Counted from the stretch's first letter, positions 41,036 to 50,345 are shown. The stretch is 64,000 bases of DNA from Bin87 sp965115825 (GCA_965115825.1 OZ220464.1:682001-746000); one strand, 5' to 3'. A program made the numbers and translations. The notes: generated by a model not told the origin, from the letters alone.

Positions 41036-41520
41036 TTGTCAGAATCAGGATTTACGGGATTTTGGGATTTACAGGATTGGGGTTGCGCTGTGGGGAGATT
41101 GCGGCTGCGTATCAGGTAGTAGGGCGGCGTTTCTTGTGGTGGGGTATTTGGGAGGGTGTGGTGTTTGTCAGAATCTGGATTTACGGGATTTTGGGATTTA
41201 CAGGATAGGGGGTTGCGCTGTGGGGAGATTGCAGCTGCGTATCAGGTAGGGGGTGGCGTTCTTTTGTGGGGGTATTGGGGAGGGTGTGGTGTTTGTCAGA
41301 ATCCGGATTTACGGGATTTTGGGATTTACAGGATGGGGGGTTGCGCTGTGGGGAGATTGCGGCTGCGTATCAGGTGGTAGGGTGGCGTTCTTTTGTGGGG
41401 GTATTGGGGAGGTTGTGGTGTTTGTCAGAATCCGGATTTACGGGATTTTGGGATTTACAGGATAGGGGGTTGCGCTGTGGGGAGATTGCAGTCCTGTATC
41501 AGGTAGGGGGTGGCGTTTCT
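41036..41520 (+). repeat. Tandem array of about 128-bp units carrying the 44-bp repeat
   Basis: Four units starting at about 41036, 41164, 41291 and 41421, each beginning with TTTGTCAGAATC(C/A/T)GGATTTACG and continuing with TTGCGCTGTGGGGAGATTGC and TATCAGGTAG. In this array the inner repeat ends GGGATTTACAGGAT rather than GGGATTTTCAGGAT. The surrounding gap 40950-41888 holds no other gene. Confidence 0.85.
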
Positions 41521-41602
41521 TGTAGCGGGATGACGGTTAAACTCCGCGAAAATTGGGCGGAAGCGGGCGGTGGAGGTGGTACCAGGGTATTGCGAAGTAT
41601 GA

Positions 41603-41660
41603 TATAATGAAGACAGACAGCGCGCGCCACAGACAGCGCGCGCCACAGACAGCGCGCGCC
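41603..41660 (+). promoter_or_regulatory. Promoter -10 box followed by three 16-bp repeats
   Basis: TATAAT at 41603-41608 without a clear -35, followed at 41613, 41629 and 41645 by three perfect copies of ACAGACAGCGCGCGCC (a fourth, partial copy ACAGACA follows). The repeats would form the 5' end of a leader of about 270 nt before the fibronectin-type protein. The leader also contains GGAAGGAGG before a TTG-initiated 6-codon frame (41684-41704) and a CCGGC-rich hairpin near 41713-41748. Confidence 0.45.
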
Positions 41661-41888
41661 ACAGACAAGGAAGGAGGCGCGCGTTGAAGCATCTGTCTAA
41701 CTGACGGAACCCCCCAGCCGGCCGGCTCGCTTTGAGCCGATGCCGGCTTGTTGCGTTTCCGTCTGGTAAGCCCTCCATCGTTTCGTCCGGACGCCGGCTT
41801 TGCTGGCGCGGGAGGGAATGATGTCGGGGGCAATTCAACTGACAACCCTTGAATGGCAACCTCAATCTCAGTGAGGAGATTCTGTCAA

Positions 41889-44800
41889 ATGAAAGCGAAA
41901 GTGAAGAGATTCAAATGGTCGGCGCCGTGGGCCGTGGCGGCTTTGGCCGTCGTTGGCGCGCTGGCCCTTTTTGGCGTAGCAGATTTGCCCAACGCTAGCG
42001 TCGCCGACGCGCAGGCTGACCGATGTGCGGACGGTGGAGCGGGGTTCATTACTGCTCCGACTACTGCGCCGGCGGCTCCGACGGTGACGGTGCGCAATAT
42101 GGCGATGGCAGTGGATATTGCCGCTCCGGCCAGCAACGCCGATGCGACCGTGCTGGGCAGCCCGGAATATACCGGGTTCGAACTTGAATACCGGAAAGGC
42201 AGTTCGGGAGCATGGATGGCCTTTACCGGCACGATTACACTGAACACGCGGGACCTGTCCGGGGCAGCGCTGATTACCGGGTTGGAGAACGGCGCTACGT
42301 ACAATGTGCGGGTTCGAGTAACCTGCGGCCCGGGAACAGGGGAGTGGAGCGCGGCTTCGGGCGATGCGACGCCGGCGGCGGCTGTACCCGGTAAAGTGCG
42401 GAATTTGAAGGCGGTGCAAACGTTTTACACTAAAGCGGGGGACGCCAGGTTCGCTGCTGACCGGTTCGTCATCAGTGTCGTCTGGGATCCGCCTGCGGAT
42501 GATGGTGGGAGCCCGGTTACCAGCTACAAGTTTGAGACGTTCACAGGCGGAACGGGAAATAACATCGCAACCAGTCCTACCAAGTACAATGCCCTCTCCT
42601 CCAATACATGGAAGAACGCGAGTGCCGCCGAGAGGGGGGGTGATATCACAGATGCGGGATTTAATGTCTCCGGCGGTGTTTTTGCCACTAATTTGTGGAT
42701 GAGGTTCAAGGTCGCGGCGAACAATGCCGTAGGAACCGGCGCCGAGGATATGGTCGACCTCCGGCTCAGCGCCGATTTGGAACAGAAGGTAGAACCCACA
42801 ACCGAGGAATCCACGAACGCCACGATTGTGTCGGACAGCACTACGTCAGGGGCAGCACCTAAGCTTACGGTGAAGCTGACTAATATGTATGGTGGCTTGC
42901 CGGTGGGGGCCAGCGTGGTGCTGTTTTTGGAAGACGACTTCCAGGTTCCGGAGTCCATTCCGGCCGGTTCGGTATATTTCGTGGCCAACTCACCCCGCAC
43001 CACCGACACTGGCAACGGCGCGCCGGTGTTCGTCACGGAGCCGCCGGAGATTGAGACCGACGACTACTTTGACGACGACAAGGATGACATCAGTATCCGG
43101 GTTCGCCTCCCCGATATGTGCACGGGAGATTCGGATGCCTGTGAAGGCCCCAATGGTCTCCAGGGTGGGCAACGCCTGACCATGGTTATCCTGAGCAGCT
43201 CGGGGATCAGGAACCCGTCCGAAGCGGGGCAACACACGGTAGCCTACACTTTGCTGGGCTTTAACGATGATGTCCCCGGCACGATAGGGCTGACCGGGGG
43301 GCGGATACCGCGGATTAGGGATGCCAATGGCATGGAACGCAGCGCCGCCAGCATTGCTCCCAAGCTGCCACCCCGGAAAGGCGTGTACCTGGCCACCCTG
43401 GCGAAAATCTCGCTGTCGGATGTGGACGGTGAGCGGGGAGACGAGGTGACGGTGACCGCCAGCGGGTTGAACAACGGCGTCACCGCCAGCGCTTACGTGG
43501 GGCAGCGTATGGCGGCCCGCTACGCTGTGGCCAAATGGTGGGAGACGCTGGACTGCGACAAGATGAAGGCCGCTATGGGGCCGGGAGCTGGCCAGGAGTT
43601 CTGCTTCCACTACACGCTGGATACCGCCGCGATGACCTACACGGTGGCTGCGAAGGACAAGGCGTCCAGCGATAAGGTGTTCACGCGGCATCTGTGCGAA
43701 GTTGGCCTCGTGCGCAACGGCACCTACGTCGGCAGCGCCATTGTGGGCAACGACGACAAGGCAGCGATTACCTTTGAGGTTACAGTACCGACGTTCAAGC
43801 CGGGCAGCGACAACCTCATTTGCGTGTCCGATGGCGAGGGCCGCTCGTCGGGCGGGGACTATGAAGACTTTGAGCTGACGCCGTCCATCAGGGTGTCGCC
43901 GGCTGAAGCGCGGGCTGGGAATACGATAACTGTCTTTGCCCAGGACTTCCCCACTCAGGGAGCGGGGTTTATGGAGCTGAAGCTGGCCGGCGAGGTGTTC
44001 ACGGGCGACGTAACCGCCACCAGCATCAGCCAAGACGGTTCGGCGACGGCGACGTTCGAACTGCCGCCGAGCGTGGATGATGTTGTACTGCGCGGCACGG
44101 TGCGGGTGGATGCGAAGTGGGGCAATAAGTCGGAGGACGCGAAGATTACGATGGTGCCTACGGAGCTGAATGTCAGCCAGCCGCAAGCCAAGCCTAACGA
44201 GATGGTTACGATGACCTGCGTGGGCTTCGGCTCCGGTTCCGGCAACGCCATAATGGCGGAGAACATTACCCTGGACGAAGTGCCATTGAAGGTGCATTCG
44301 GACTCGCTGAACAGCGACGGGGAAGTTCCCGTGTCCAGCGCTGGGCGGTGCGTCTTCGCCGTGGCAATTTGGCCGGAGTCTGACGGCGGCGCCAACCCGG
44401 CTTTGACGCCGGGCGCGCATACCATCAAGGTCGTGGACCAGAACGGCTACACCGGCAGCGTGGTTATTACCATACCGGAGCCGGCCGTGAAGGTTACGCC
44501 GGCCGTGGCCGGGCCTCGGGATGTGGTTACCATCTCCGGGGAGAACTGGCCCGTGGACAACCCGGACAGCACTCGGCTGGATGCCATTACCATCACCGTC
44601 ACCGATGGTGAGCGGGAGCGGGAATACAGCCAGTACGCCGACGGAACCGGACGCTGGTTCGTTGAGCATCAGGTGAGCGGTGCGGTGAGCATTCCCTCCA
44701 CCAGCCGGATTGAGGCCAAGTACAGCGATTTGGTTCGGCTGGGTGAGTACGCCGTGCCGGCATCCATCATCACGATTGAGCCTGAGGAGTGTCAGCCGGG

Positions 44801-45302
44801 GGACAGCGTGATGCTGACTGCATCCCGGCTGCCGGTGCACTCCCGCATCGACCGGGTGGAAATCGGCGGGCGCGATGTGAAGCCCACTGGTGCGCCCAGC
44901 ACCGACGGCGACGGCGCCGTTACCGTGGCGGGCGTCGTCTGTCCGGGTCTGGATGAAGGCCGGTACAGCGTGCTGCTGGAAGTTGAAGAGACCGTGGCCA
45001 TCGGCGAGCTGGAAATCCTGTCTGAGGGCCCCTTGGGGCAAGAGACGCCGGTAGCCGAGGCATTGGCCCCGCTGGGGGACAGCCTGGCGGCGGTGTTCTA
45101 CTTTGATGGCATCGGCAAGGAGTGGCTGTTTTACGACAGCCGTCCGGAGTTCGCCGAGCTGAACACGTTGACGGAGCTGGTGGCGGGTGAACCCTACTGG
45201 GTTCTGGTAACCGAGGACGTTGAGGACGTGGCCCTCGGCGGCAAGAGCCGCAGCCTGACGTGCAGCGCCGGCGGCAACTGCTGGAACCTGATGGTCTGGT
45301 AG
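41889..45302 (+). CDS. Large secreted protein with fibronectin type III-like domains
   Basis: 1137 residues from the ATG at 41889 with GAGGAG upstream. A signal peptide (KVKRFKWSAPWAVAALAVVGALALFG, cleavage likely after ADAQA near residue 43) is followed by two fibronectin-III-like domains (about 50-140 ending GEWSAASGDATP; about 145-260 starting PGKVRNLKA). Next come acidic and beta-rich segments with IPT/TIG-like turns (VTVTASGLNNG, ITVFAQDFP, VTISGENWP) and a C-terminal module ALGDSLAAVFYFDGIGKEWLFYDSRPEF seen in other Chloroflexota surface proteins. No sortase or membrane anchor is visible. Probably an extracellular adhesin or sheath component. A strong terminator follows. Confidence 0.85.
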   Translation: MKAKVKRFKWSAPWAVAALAVVGALALFGVADLPNASVADAQADRCADGGAGFITAPTTAPAAPTVTVRNMAMAVDIAAPASNADATVLGSPEYTGFELEYRKGSSGAWMAFTGTITLNTRDLSGAALITGLENGATYNVRVRVTCGPGTGEWSAASGDATPAAAVPGKVRNLKAVQTFYTKAGDARFAADRFVISVVWDPPADDGGSPVTSYKFETFTGGTGNNIATSPTKYNALSSNTWKNASAAERGGDITDAGFNVSGGVFATNLWMRFKVAANNAVGTGAEDMVDLRLSADLEQKVEPTTEESTNATIVSDSTTSGAAPKLTVKLTNMYGGLPVGASVVLFLEDDFQVPESIPAGSVYFVANSPRTTDTGNGAPVFVTEPPEIETDDYFDDDKDDISIRVRLPDMCTGDSDACEGPNGLQGGQRLTMVILSSSGIRNPSEAGQHTVAYTLLGFNDDVPGTIGLTGGRIPRIRDANGMERSAASIAPKLPPRKGVYLATLAKISLSDVDGERGDEVTVTASGLNNGVTASAYVGQRMAARYAVAKWWETLDCDKMKAAMGPGAGQEFCFHYTLDTAAMTYTVAAKDKASSDKVFTRHLCEVGLVRNGTYVGSAIVGNDDKAAITFEVTVPTFKPGSDNLICVSDGEGRSSGGDYEDFELTPSIRVSPAEARAGNTITVFAQDFPTQGAGFMELKLAGEVFTGDVTATSISQDGSATATFELPPSVDDVVLRGTVRVDAKWGNKSEDAKITMVPTELNVSQPQAKPNEMVTMTCVGFGSGSGNAIMAENITLDEVPLKVHSDSLNSDGEVPVSSAGRCVFAVAIWPESDGGANPALTPGAHTIKVVDQNGYTGSVVITIPEPAVKVTPAVAGPRDVVTISGENWPVDNPDSTRLDAITITVTDGEREREYSQYADGTGRWFVEHQVSGAVSIPSTSRIEAKYSDLVRLGEYAVPASIITIEPEECQPGDSVMLTASRLPVHSRIDRVEIGGRDVKPTGAPSTDGDGAVTVAGVVCPGLDEGRYSVLLEVEETVAIGELEILSEGPLGQETPVAEALAPLGDSLAAVFYFDGIGKEWLFYDSRPEFAELNTLTELVAGEPYWVLVTEDVEDVALGGKSRSLTCSAGGNCWNLMVW

Positions 45303-45351
45303 AGGCCGGCGGCAAACCGCTGCGCTTACCCGATGGTTGGGAAAGCGGCGA

Positions 45352-45390
45352 CGGCAGGGGCGGGTCTGCGGGCCTGCCCCTGCCGCTTTT
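45352..45390 (+). terminator. Rho-independent terminator of the large secreted protein gene
   Basis: Perfect 10-bp stem CGGCAGGGGC / GCCCCTGCCG with a 14-nt loop, followed by CTTTTA, about 50 nt after the stop. Confidence 0.8.
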
Positions 45391-45455
45391 ACGGTACAAG
45401 GACGCCGCCTCTCCCGGTTATGCTTCTATATCGGAATGGTAAGCACGGAAGCCCC

Positions 45456-45587
45456 GAGGCGCTTGCAAAACGCTCTTTTCCGCCGCTTGCATCTCAACGG
45501 TACACGACGTCCGATGCTCTGCTGTGCAGCAATCATCGGCTTGACCCGTCTTGCCCGATGATTGCCACGCCGTTTTGCAAGCGCCTC
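45456..45587. repeat. 132-bp nested inverted repeat (fold-back / MITE-like element)
   Basis: Perfect 17-bp terminal inverted repeats GAGGCGCTTGCAAAACG (45456-45472) and its complement (45571-45587) enclose a second inverted pair GCAATCATCGG / CCGATGATTGC (45529-45539, 45555-45565). No clear target duplication was found. It resembles a non-autonomous fold-back element; the decayed transposase nearby is not shown to be related. Confidence 0.6.
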
Positions 45588-45730
45588 TCATTGTAGGATC
45601 GTGCAAAAATAAGCAACGCCCAAGGCGGGCAGCAATCAGGAGACGAATTCCGCCGCCTATGGTTGCGCCACGTAAATCGTGTAGACTGTCGCCAAAGAAC
45701 AGCTTTCAATCGAAACCAAAAGGAGAAACC

Positions 45731-46345
45731 ATGGGCAAAAAGTCACGGCGCCCCGGACGCCGCAACCGTGACACCAAAGGCGGAGCATTCGGCAGCAATG
45801 CGAATATCAGCAGACGCAGGGAATGCCAGCATCCTGAATACTTCGGCAATCCGGAACGCTGTTGCATTTGCGGCGGAGTAGTAGCCACTTGCGCCTGCGA
45901 CTACCAGAAGGCAATGGCACATCTGGAAACCTGCCACTCTGGTATCCCAATACCAGCGGTATCTGAAGCCGCATCAGTTCGTCAAACCGCAACCGGAGAG
46001 CCGTGCCCAAACGGGCACCCGGAGCAGGCGCAAGCGTGGATGCTCCACAGAACACCGCCGACGCGATGTGAAAGATGCGGCGAAACACCTACGTTCGGAG
46101 GGTACGCAATGAGCGCCAGCTTCGCTCCGGAAGCCAACTACGGACTACCGGAACACGCGACCAGGCAGTGGGTTGAGGAACATTCCGAACCTGACGAATT
46201 TGGCGCCGTGCCGATACCGGCCAGCTACGGGGACGGCCTATTTACCCATGCCACCTACGAGCCGGATTGCGACCACTTCAGGGAAGACTGTAATTGCGCA
46301 ACAGACGTCTCCGTAATGTGGACGCTGGCAGAGTACAGCGGATAG
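45731..46345 (+). CDS. Cysteine-rich hypothetical protein, probable zinc binding
   Basis: 204 residues from the ATG at 45731 with AAAAGGAG upstream. The basic N-terminus (MGKKSRRPGRRNRDTKGG) is followed by possible zinc-binding clusters: CCICGG ... CACD (about 44-57), CPNGH and CERCGET (about 98-122), and DCDHFREDCNC (about 181-191). No family recognised. Its codon choice is less G-rich than that of the genes to the left, and its neighbours are a fold-back element and a dead transposase, so it may be a recent arrival. Confidence 0.6.
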   Translation: MGKKSRRPGRRNRDTKGGAFGSNANISRRRECQHPEYFGNPERCCICGGVVATCACDYQKAMAHLETCHSGIPIPAVSEAASVRQTATGEPCPNGHPEQAQAWMLHRTPPTRCERCGETPTFGGYAMSASFAPEANYGLPEHATRQWVEEHSEPDEFGAVPIPASYGDGLFTHATYEPDCDHFREDCNCATDVSVMWTLAEYSG

Positions 46346-46357
46346 GCACAAAGCCGA

Positions 46358-47240
46358 CTACGCTACCCGCAGCATCCCGTTTAGAGCAGCCTTCGGTCCA
46401 CGCCGTGTCATCCGCGCCAGCGCCATGGCGACGAACATAACCACCGCCAACAGGAAATGAAGGCTTACCCTTGCCTCGCCCCGGCAGGTGTGGTTCTCAA
46501 CCCACCCGCTTTCAAACCACCAACTGAAGAACCGCTCTACTGCCCAGCGCTTCGGATAAATACGATTCCAGTCTGGCGATGCACGGCTGATGCGCCCGCC
46601 CAAAGTGTAGGGATCATCGTCAAAGGACTCCCATACCTCATCGTCACAAACCGAGTACCCTTTGAACGGCTCCCGCCGGCGATGGCAGCCGCCTGCGAGG
46701 CAACGGAACCCGTGTAACCCAGCCGACAAATCGGTGCCTATGAACTTCATTGCTTTTCCGCCCAGGCAAACCGGCTCGCCATTCAGAGTATGGATGTTTG
46801 ACTTGGAACGATTGCGCCGGGCGATGCGTGGTATGACTGGCGCCGCGCCCAAATCGTGGATTGCCTTAACGTTCTCCCGACCTTCTTAGCCGATAAAGGC
46901 TACGACGGTCGCAGGTTCAAACCAATCGTAGTTCTCCTTGCACCATGAAAGCAGCTTACGGAGAAAAGGCGAGTCGTTCTCGTTTGCTGGCGAAACATCG
47001 CAGGCTATCGGCAACCCAGTGTGAGCATCCACTACGGCATGGACCTTCCAGCCATAGATCCAGACCGTCCCGTCGGGTTCCTTGGAACGCGGGTCGTGAA
47101 CCTTGCCCCAGGCAGCTCCCTGGTCCCGCGTCTTATCGTTATGCGGTGTGCGCAGCGCTCGGGTAGGTATCCGTAAATCTTGAAGTGCGCCGTAATGTGA
47201 TGTTTCCGGCGAAGTGTTCGCCTTTGTGGCACCCTGCGGT
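46358..47240 (-). pseudogene. Decayed IS5/IS1182-type DDE transposase
   Basis: Minus-strand reading gives DKTRDQGAAWGKVHDPRSKE, GTVWIYGWKVHAVVDAHTGLPIACDVSPANENDS (first Asp region), FEPATVVA then FIG-stop where ADKGYD with the second catalytic Asp is expected. It continues GRENVKAIHDLGAAPVIPRIARRNRSKS and KRWAVERFFSWWFESG (catalytic Glu region) to the stop at 46358. The inner hexamer is inverted and a stop (TAA) follows, so the gene is dead. The N-terminal part upstream of about 47240 is not convincing. The intact C-terminal half would appear alone as a 164-residue ORF. Confidence 0.75.
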
Positions 47241-47520
47241 GAAGCATGGGCCGAAGAGCTTACAACCTGTAAGCCGTTTTGGCCTCTGATGCCGGCCTGC
47301 TGGCCCGCCGAGGCATGATCAGCGAGATGGCCATCTCACTGAATAGCGCGACGATATTGGCGCAGGTTGTGTAGTATAGACTACCTACGCCAAAAAGAAT
47401 AAGGTGCGATTACGTAATTCGTCACGTAGCTGGAGCTTTTCTGCAATCGGCTGATGGAATCGCGAGTAGCGAAATCGCCTCGGCTACTAGCGCCAATCGT
47501 ATCAAACGCACACGGATGAT

Positions 47521-48102
47521 ATGATGACAACCGTTGTCCCCCTCCGCAAAAACCGGCCCTGGCTGTGGATAGCCGGCATCGTAGCGGCGTTGGCCGTCCT
47601 GGCGGTAGCGTTCTACATACTCACAACCCCCGACACGCCCAGCCAGGCAGGAGAACGGTACATTGAAGACCACTACGACGCGCTGGCCGAAGCCGCTGTC
47701 AAGGCTGCCCTCCTCGACATCCCAATCATGGCCGAGATTCTCGCCGAAGTTGTCGAGTCCGCCGCAGAGCGTATCGTTCCGTACACTTGCCGCGCCCCGG
47801 AAGCCGGCGATCTGACCGAAATTGACGTGCGCTGCACCTTGTTGTTCGGCGCTGACGCGCCGCTCAACCTCAAGATTATCGCCCCATTCACGCTCACTAT
47901 CGACCTGACCGGCAGCGATATGTTCGGCAGAACCGTGCCGGACGTAACCGGCGCCGATCTAATTAAGTCTGAGGTAGAAGTAAGCGGCCTGAACCTGGAA
48001 CATCTGCGTCAGGTGAGAGACGCGCTCGTTGACCAAGCCGGAGACGCCTTGGACCAGATCCAGCAAACCGGCGACGGCATCAAAAACCTCCTCGACCGCT
48101 GA
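47521..48102 (+). CDS. Membrane-anchored hypothetical protein upstream of thrB
   Basis: 193 residues (two consecutive ATGs; the first is used). One N-terminal membrane segment (PWLWIAGIVAALAVLAVAFYILTT, about 13-36), then an extracytoplasmic domain with YTCRAPEAGDLTEIDVRCTLLFGA (two Cys that could form a disulfide) and a helical end (LEHLRQVRDALVDQAGDALDQIQQ). No family recognised. It begins the operon with thrB (22 nt gap), lysC and a glycosyltransferase gene. Confidence 0.65.
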   Translation: MMTTVVPLRKNRPWLWIAGIVAALAVLAVAFYILTTPDTPSQAGERYIEDHYDALAEAAVKAALLDIPIMAEILAEVVESAAERIVPYTCRAPEAGDLTEIDVRCTLLFGADAPLNLKIIAPFTLTIDLTGSDMFGRTVPDVTGADLIKSEVEVSGLNLEHLRQVRDALVDQAGDALDQIQQTGDGIKNLLDR

Positions 48103-48124
48103 GGGCGCTGCCACGGAGAAAAAC

Positions 48125-49039
48125 TTGACGACGGTAACAGTACTCGCCCCCGCCACCACCGCTAACCTCGGCCCCGGCTACGACTGCCTAGGCATGGCGC
48201 TGGACTTGTGGAATCGCCTTACCGTAACCACCGAGCCGGACGGCGGGATCCCCTCAGTTCAGGTCGCCGGCGAGGGTAGGGGTGAACTCTCCGCCGACAC
48301 CGAGAACCTCACTTACCGGGCCATGGCGTTCCTCTACGCTGAGGCCGACGCTGCAATGCCGCCGCTGGGATTGCAGTGCCACAACGTCATCCCGCTGAGC
48401 CGAGGCTTGGGCAGCAGCGCCGCCGCCATCTCCGCCGGATTGGTCGCCGCCAACGCCTTGCTGGACAACCCCTTTACCGTTAACGACCTGCTGGAAATGG
48501 CGGCAACCATTGAGGGACACCCTGACAACGTAGCCGCGGCGGTACACGGCGGTCTCCGCTTGGTGGTAATGGACGACGACCAACTCTATACTGCGCCCAT
48601 CGCCGTGCCAGATGACTTGCAGGCCGTGCTGTTCATACCGGAACTCCGCATTACTACCGCGGACGCCCGCCGGGTTCTGCCCCCTGCGGTTTCCGTCGCC
48701 GATGCGGTGTACAATATGAGCCGCGCCGCCCTGCTGGTAGCCGGTATGCAGTCCAACCGCCCGGAGTATTTCGGCATCGCCACGCAGGACAAACTGCACC
48801 AACCCTATCGACAAACTATATTCCCGCCTATGAAAGTCATTTTCGCCGCCGCCCGCGCCGCCGGCTCTCTGGGCGTGTTCCTCTCCGGCAGCGGCAGCAC
48901 AATTTTGGCGCTGACCCAAGAGCGAGCCATGACCGTCGCCTACGAAATGTTCGACGCCGCCCGGCTGGCCGGCGTGGAGGGCCGCGTCGAAATCACTAGA
49001 CCCGCCTCCCTCGGCGCCCACGTCATAACCGCTGCCTGA
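48125..49039 (+). CDS. thrB: Homoserine kinase
   Basis: 304 residues from a TTG with GGAG about 7 nt upstream; a longer in-frame ATG (48029) lies inside the preceding gene. GHMP-kinase fold: VLAPATTANLGPGYDCLGMALDL, the ATP loop PLSRGLGSSAAAISAGLVAAN, EGHPDNVAAAVHGG, and GVFLSGSGSTILAL at the C-terminus. It phosphorylates homoserine in threonine synthesis; the next gene supplies aspartate kinase for the same pathway. Confidence 0.93.
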   Translation: MTTVTVLAPATTANLGPGYDCLGMALDLWNRLTVTTEPDGGIPSVQVAGEGRGELSADTENLTYRAMAFLYAEADAAMPPLGLQCHNVIPLSRGLGSSAAAISAGLVAANALLDNPFTVNDLLEMAATIEGHPDNVAAAVHGGLRLVVMDDDQLYTAPIAVPDDLQAVLFIPELRITTADARRVLPPAVSVADAVYNMSRAALLVAGMQSNRPEYFGIATQDKLHQPYRQTIFPPMKVIFAAARAAGSLGVFLSGSGSTILALTQERAMTVAYEMFDAARLAGVEGRVEITRPASLGAHVITAA

Positions 49040-49083
49040 ACCCGTCATCGTCGCCCCGCGCCGGCGGAAACCTCACTTCCAAA

Positions 49084-50328
49084 ATGGCCCTTTACGTCCA
49101 CAAATACGGCGGCAGCTCGGTCGCCGACGCCGATAAAATCGTCAACGTCGCCCGCCGCATCGCCGGCGTGTACGACGCCGGCAACCAGGTCATAACCGTC
49201 GTTTCCGCCATGGGCGACACCACCGACCGGCTCATCGACTTGGCCCGCACCGTGTCCGGCGAACCCGACCCCAGAGAGCTTGACCTCCTGCTTTCCACCG
49301 GAGAGCTGGTATCCATTACCCTGCTGTCCATGGCCCTACGCAATCTCGGCTACGACGCCATCAGCCTGAGTGGGCCGCAGGCCGGCATCCGCACCGACAA
49401 CGCCTATGGCCGGGCCCGCATCAGCCAGGTCGACCCGACCCGCCTCCGCCAGGAACTCGCCAACGGCCGCCTGGTCATCGTCGCCGGTTTCCAGGGCCTG
49501 ACGCCCGACGCCGACATCACTACCCTAGGACGCGGCGGCTCCGACACCACCGCCGTCGCCCTCGCCGCTGCCCTCAACGCCGACCGCTGCGACATCTATA
49601 CCGACGTGGAGGGCATCTATACCGCCGATCCCCGAGTCGTTCCCACAGCCGCCAAGCTGCCCCGGGTCGGCTACGACGAAATGCTCGAGCTGGCAGCCGC
49701 CGGCGCCAAGATGCACCCGCGTTCCATCGAGCTCGGCGCAGTTTATAATGTCCCTATCTACGTAGCCTCCAGCTTTGCCGACGCCGACGGCACCCTGATC
49801 CACGCGCCACCATGCAACACGCAATCGGACGATAACCAAATGGAAGACCGCATCAAAGTTACCGGCATCGCTTACCAGGCCAACGTCGCCAAAGTAACCG
49901 TCTGCGGCGTTGCCGACCGGCCCGGCGTTGCTGCCGCCCTGTTCGAGCCGTTGGCTTCCGCCGGCGTCAGCGTGGACACCATCGTGCAGAACACCGGCGC
50001 CGACCGCACCACCACCGACATCAGCTTTACGGTTGCTTCCGCCGACCTGCCCCGGGCCCTCCGCGAAATGGCCGGTTTGCAGGATGTCCTGGGCGCTCAG
50101 CAGGTAATCAACGATCCGACCCTCGCCTCAGTGAGCATCGTCGGCTCCGGTATGCAGAACACGCCGGGCTACGCCTCCCGGATGTTTCGCATCCTCGCCG
50201 ACGGCGGCATCAACATTGACATGATAACCACCTCGGAAATCCGCATCTCCTGCATCATCAGCCAGGCCCACGCCCACGATGCCGTCCGTCTGCTCCACCG
50301 GGGCTTTGCGCTGGACGACGACGGTTAG
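49084..50328 (+). CDS. lysC: Aspartate kinase
   Basis: 414 residues. The catalytic domain opens YVHKYGGSSVADADKI, with LSTGELVSITLLSMAL and GFQGLTPDADITTLGRGGSDTTAVALA (substrate and ATP loops). Two ACT domains (about 265-410) start ITGIAY-like (VTGIAYQANVAKVTVCGVADRPGVAAALF), indicating feedback control by lysine and/or threonine. It catalyses the first step of lysine, threonine and methionine synthesis and is co-transcribed with thrB. Confidence 0.96.
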   Translation: MALYVHKYGGSSVADADKIVNVARRIAGVYDAGNQVITVVSAMGDTTDRLIDLARTVSGEPDPRELDLLLSTGELVSITLLSMALRNLGYDAISLSGPQAGIRTDNAYGRARISQVDPTRLRQELANGRLVIVAGFQGLTPDADITTLGRGGSDTTAVALAAALNADRCDIYTDVEGIYTADPRVVPTAAKLPRVGYDEMLELAAAGAKMHPRSIELGAVYNVPIYVASSFADADGTLIHAPPCNTQSDDNQMEDRIKVTGIAYQANVAKVTVCGVADRPGVAAALFEPLASAGVSVDTIVQNTGADRTTTDISFTVASADLPRALREMAGLQDVLGAQQVINDPTLASVSIVGSGMQNTPGYASRMFRILADGGINIDMITTSEIRISCIISQAHAHDAVRLLHRGFALDDDG

Positions 50329-50345
50329 GTTCTCCCGGCAGGGCC

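Noticed and set aside
41036..41520. CRISPR array
   Set aside because: Repeat and spacer sizes are wrong (128-bp units, with the intervening sequence itself repeated), and no cas genes are in the window.
46358..46852. 164-residue ORF taken as an intact gene
   Set aside because: It is only the C-terminal part of a transposase whose upstream coding continues in frame but is cut by a stop and has lost the second catalytic Asp; annotated as a pseudogene.
46905..46925. tRNA-like T-loop string GCAGGTTCAAACC
   Set aside because: It belongs to the transposase pseudogene (codons for FEPAT on the other strand) and no cloverleaf can be drawn.
47360..47430. Possible dif/XerCD site in the composition-switch region
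   Set aside because: A partial left-arm match (GGTGCGATTAC) and a small GTAGT-ATAG-ACTAC palindrome were seen, but no pair of arms with a 6-bp centre fits.
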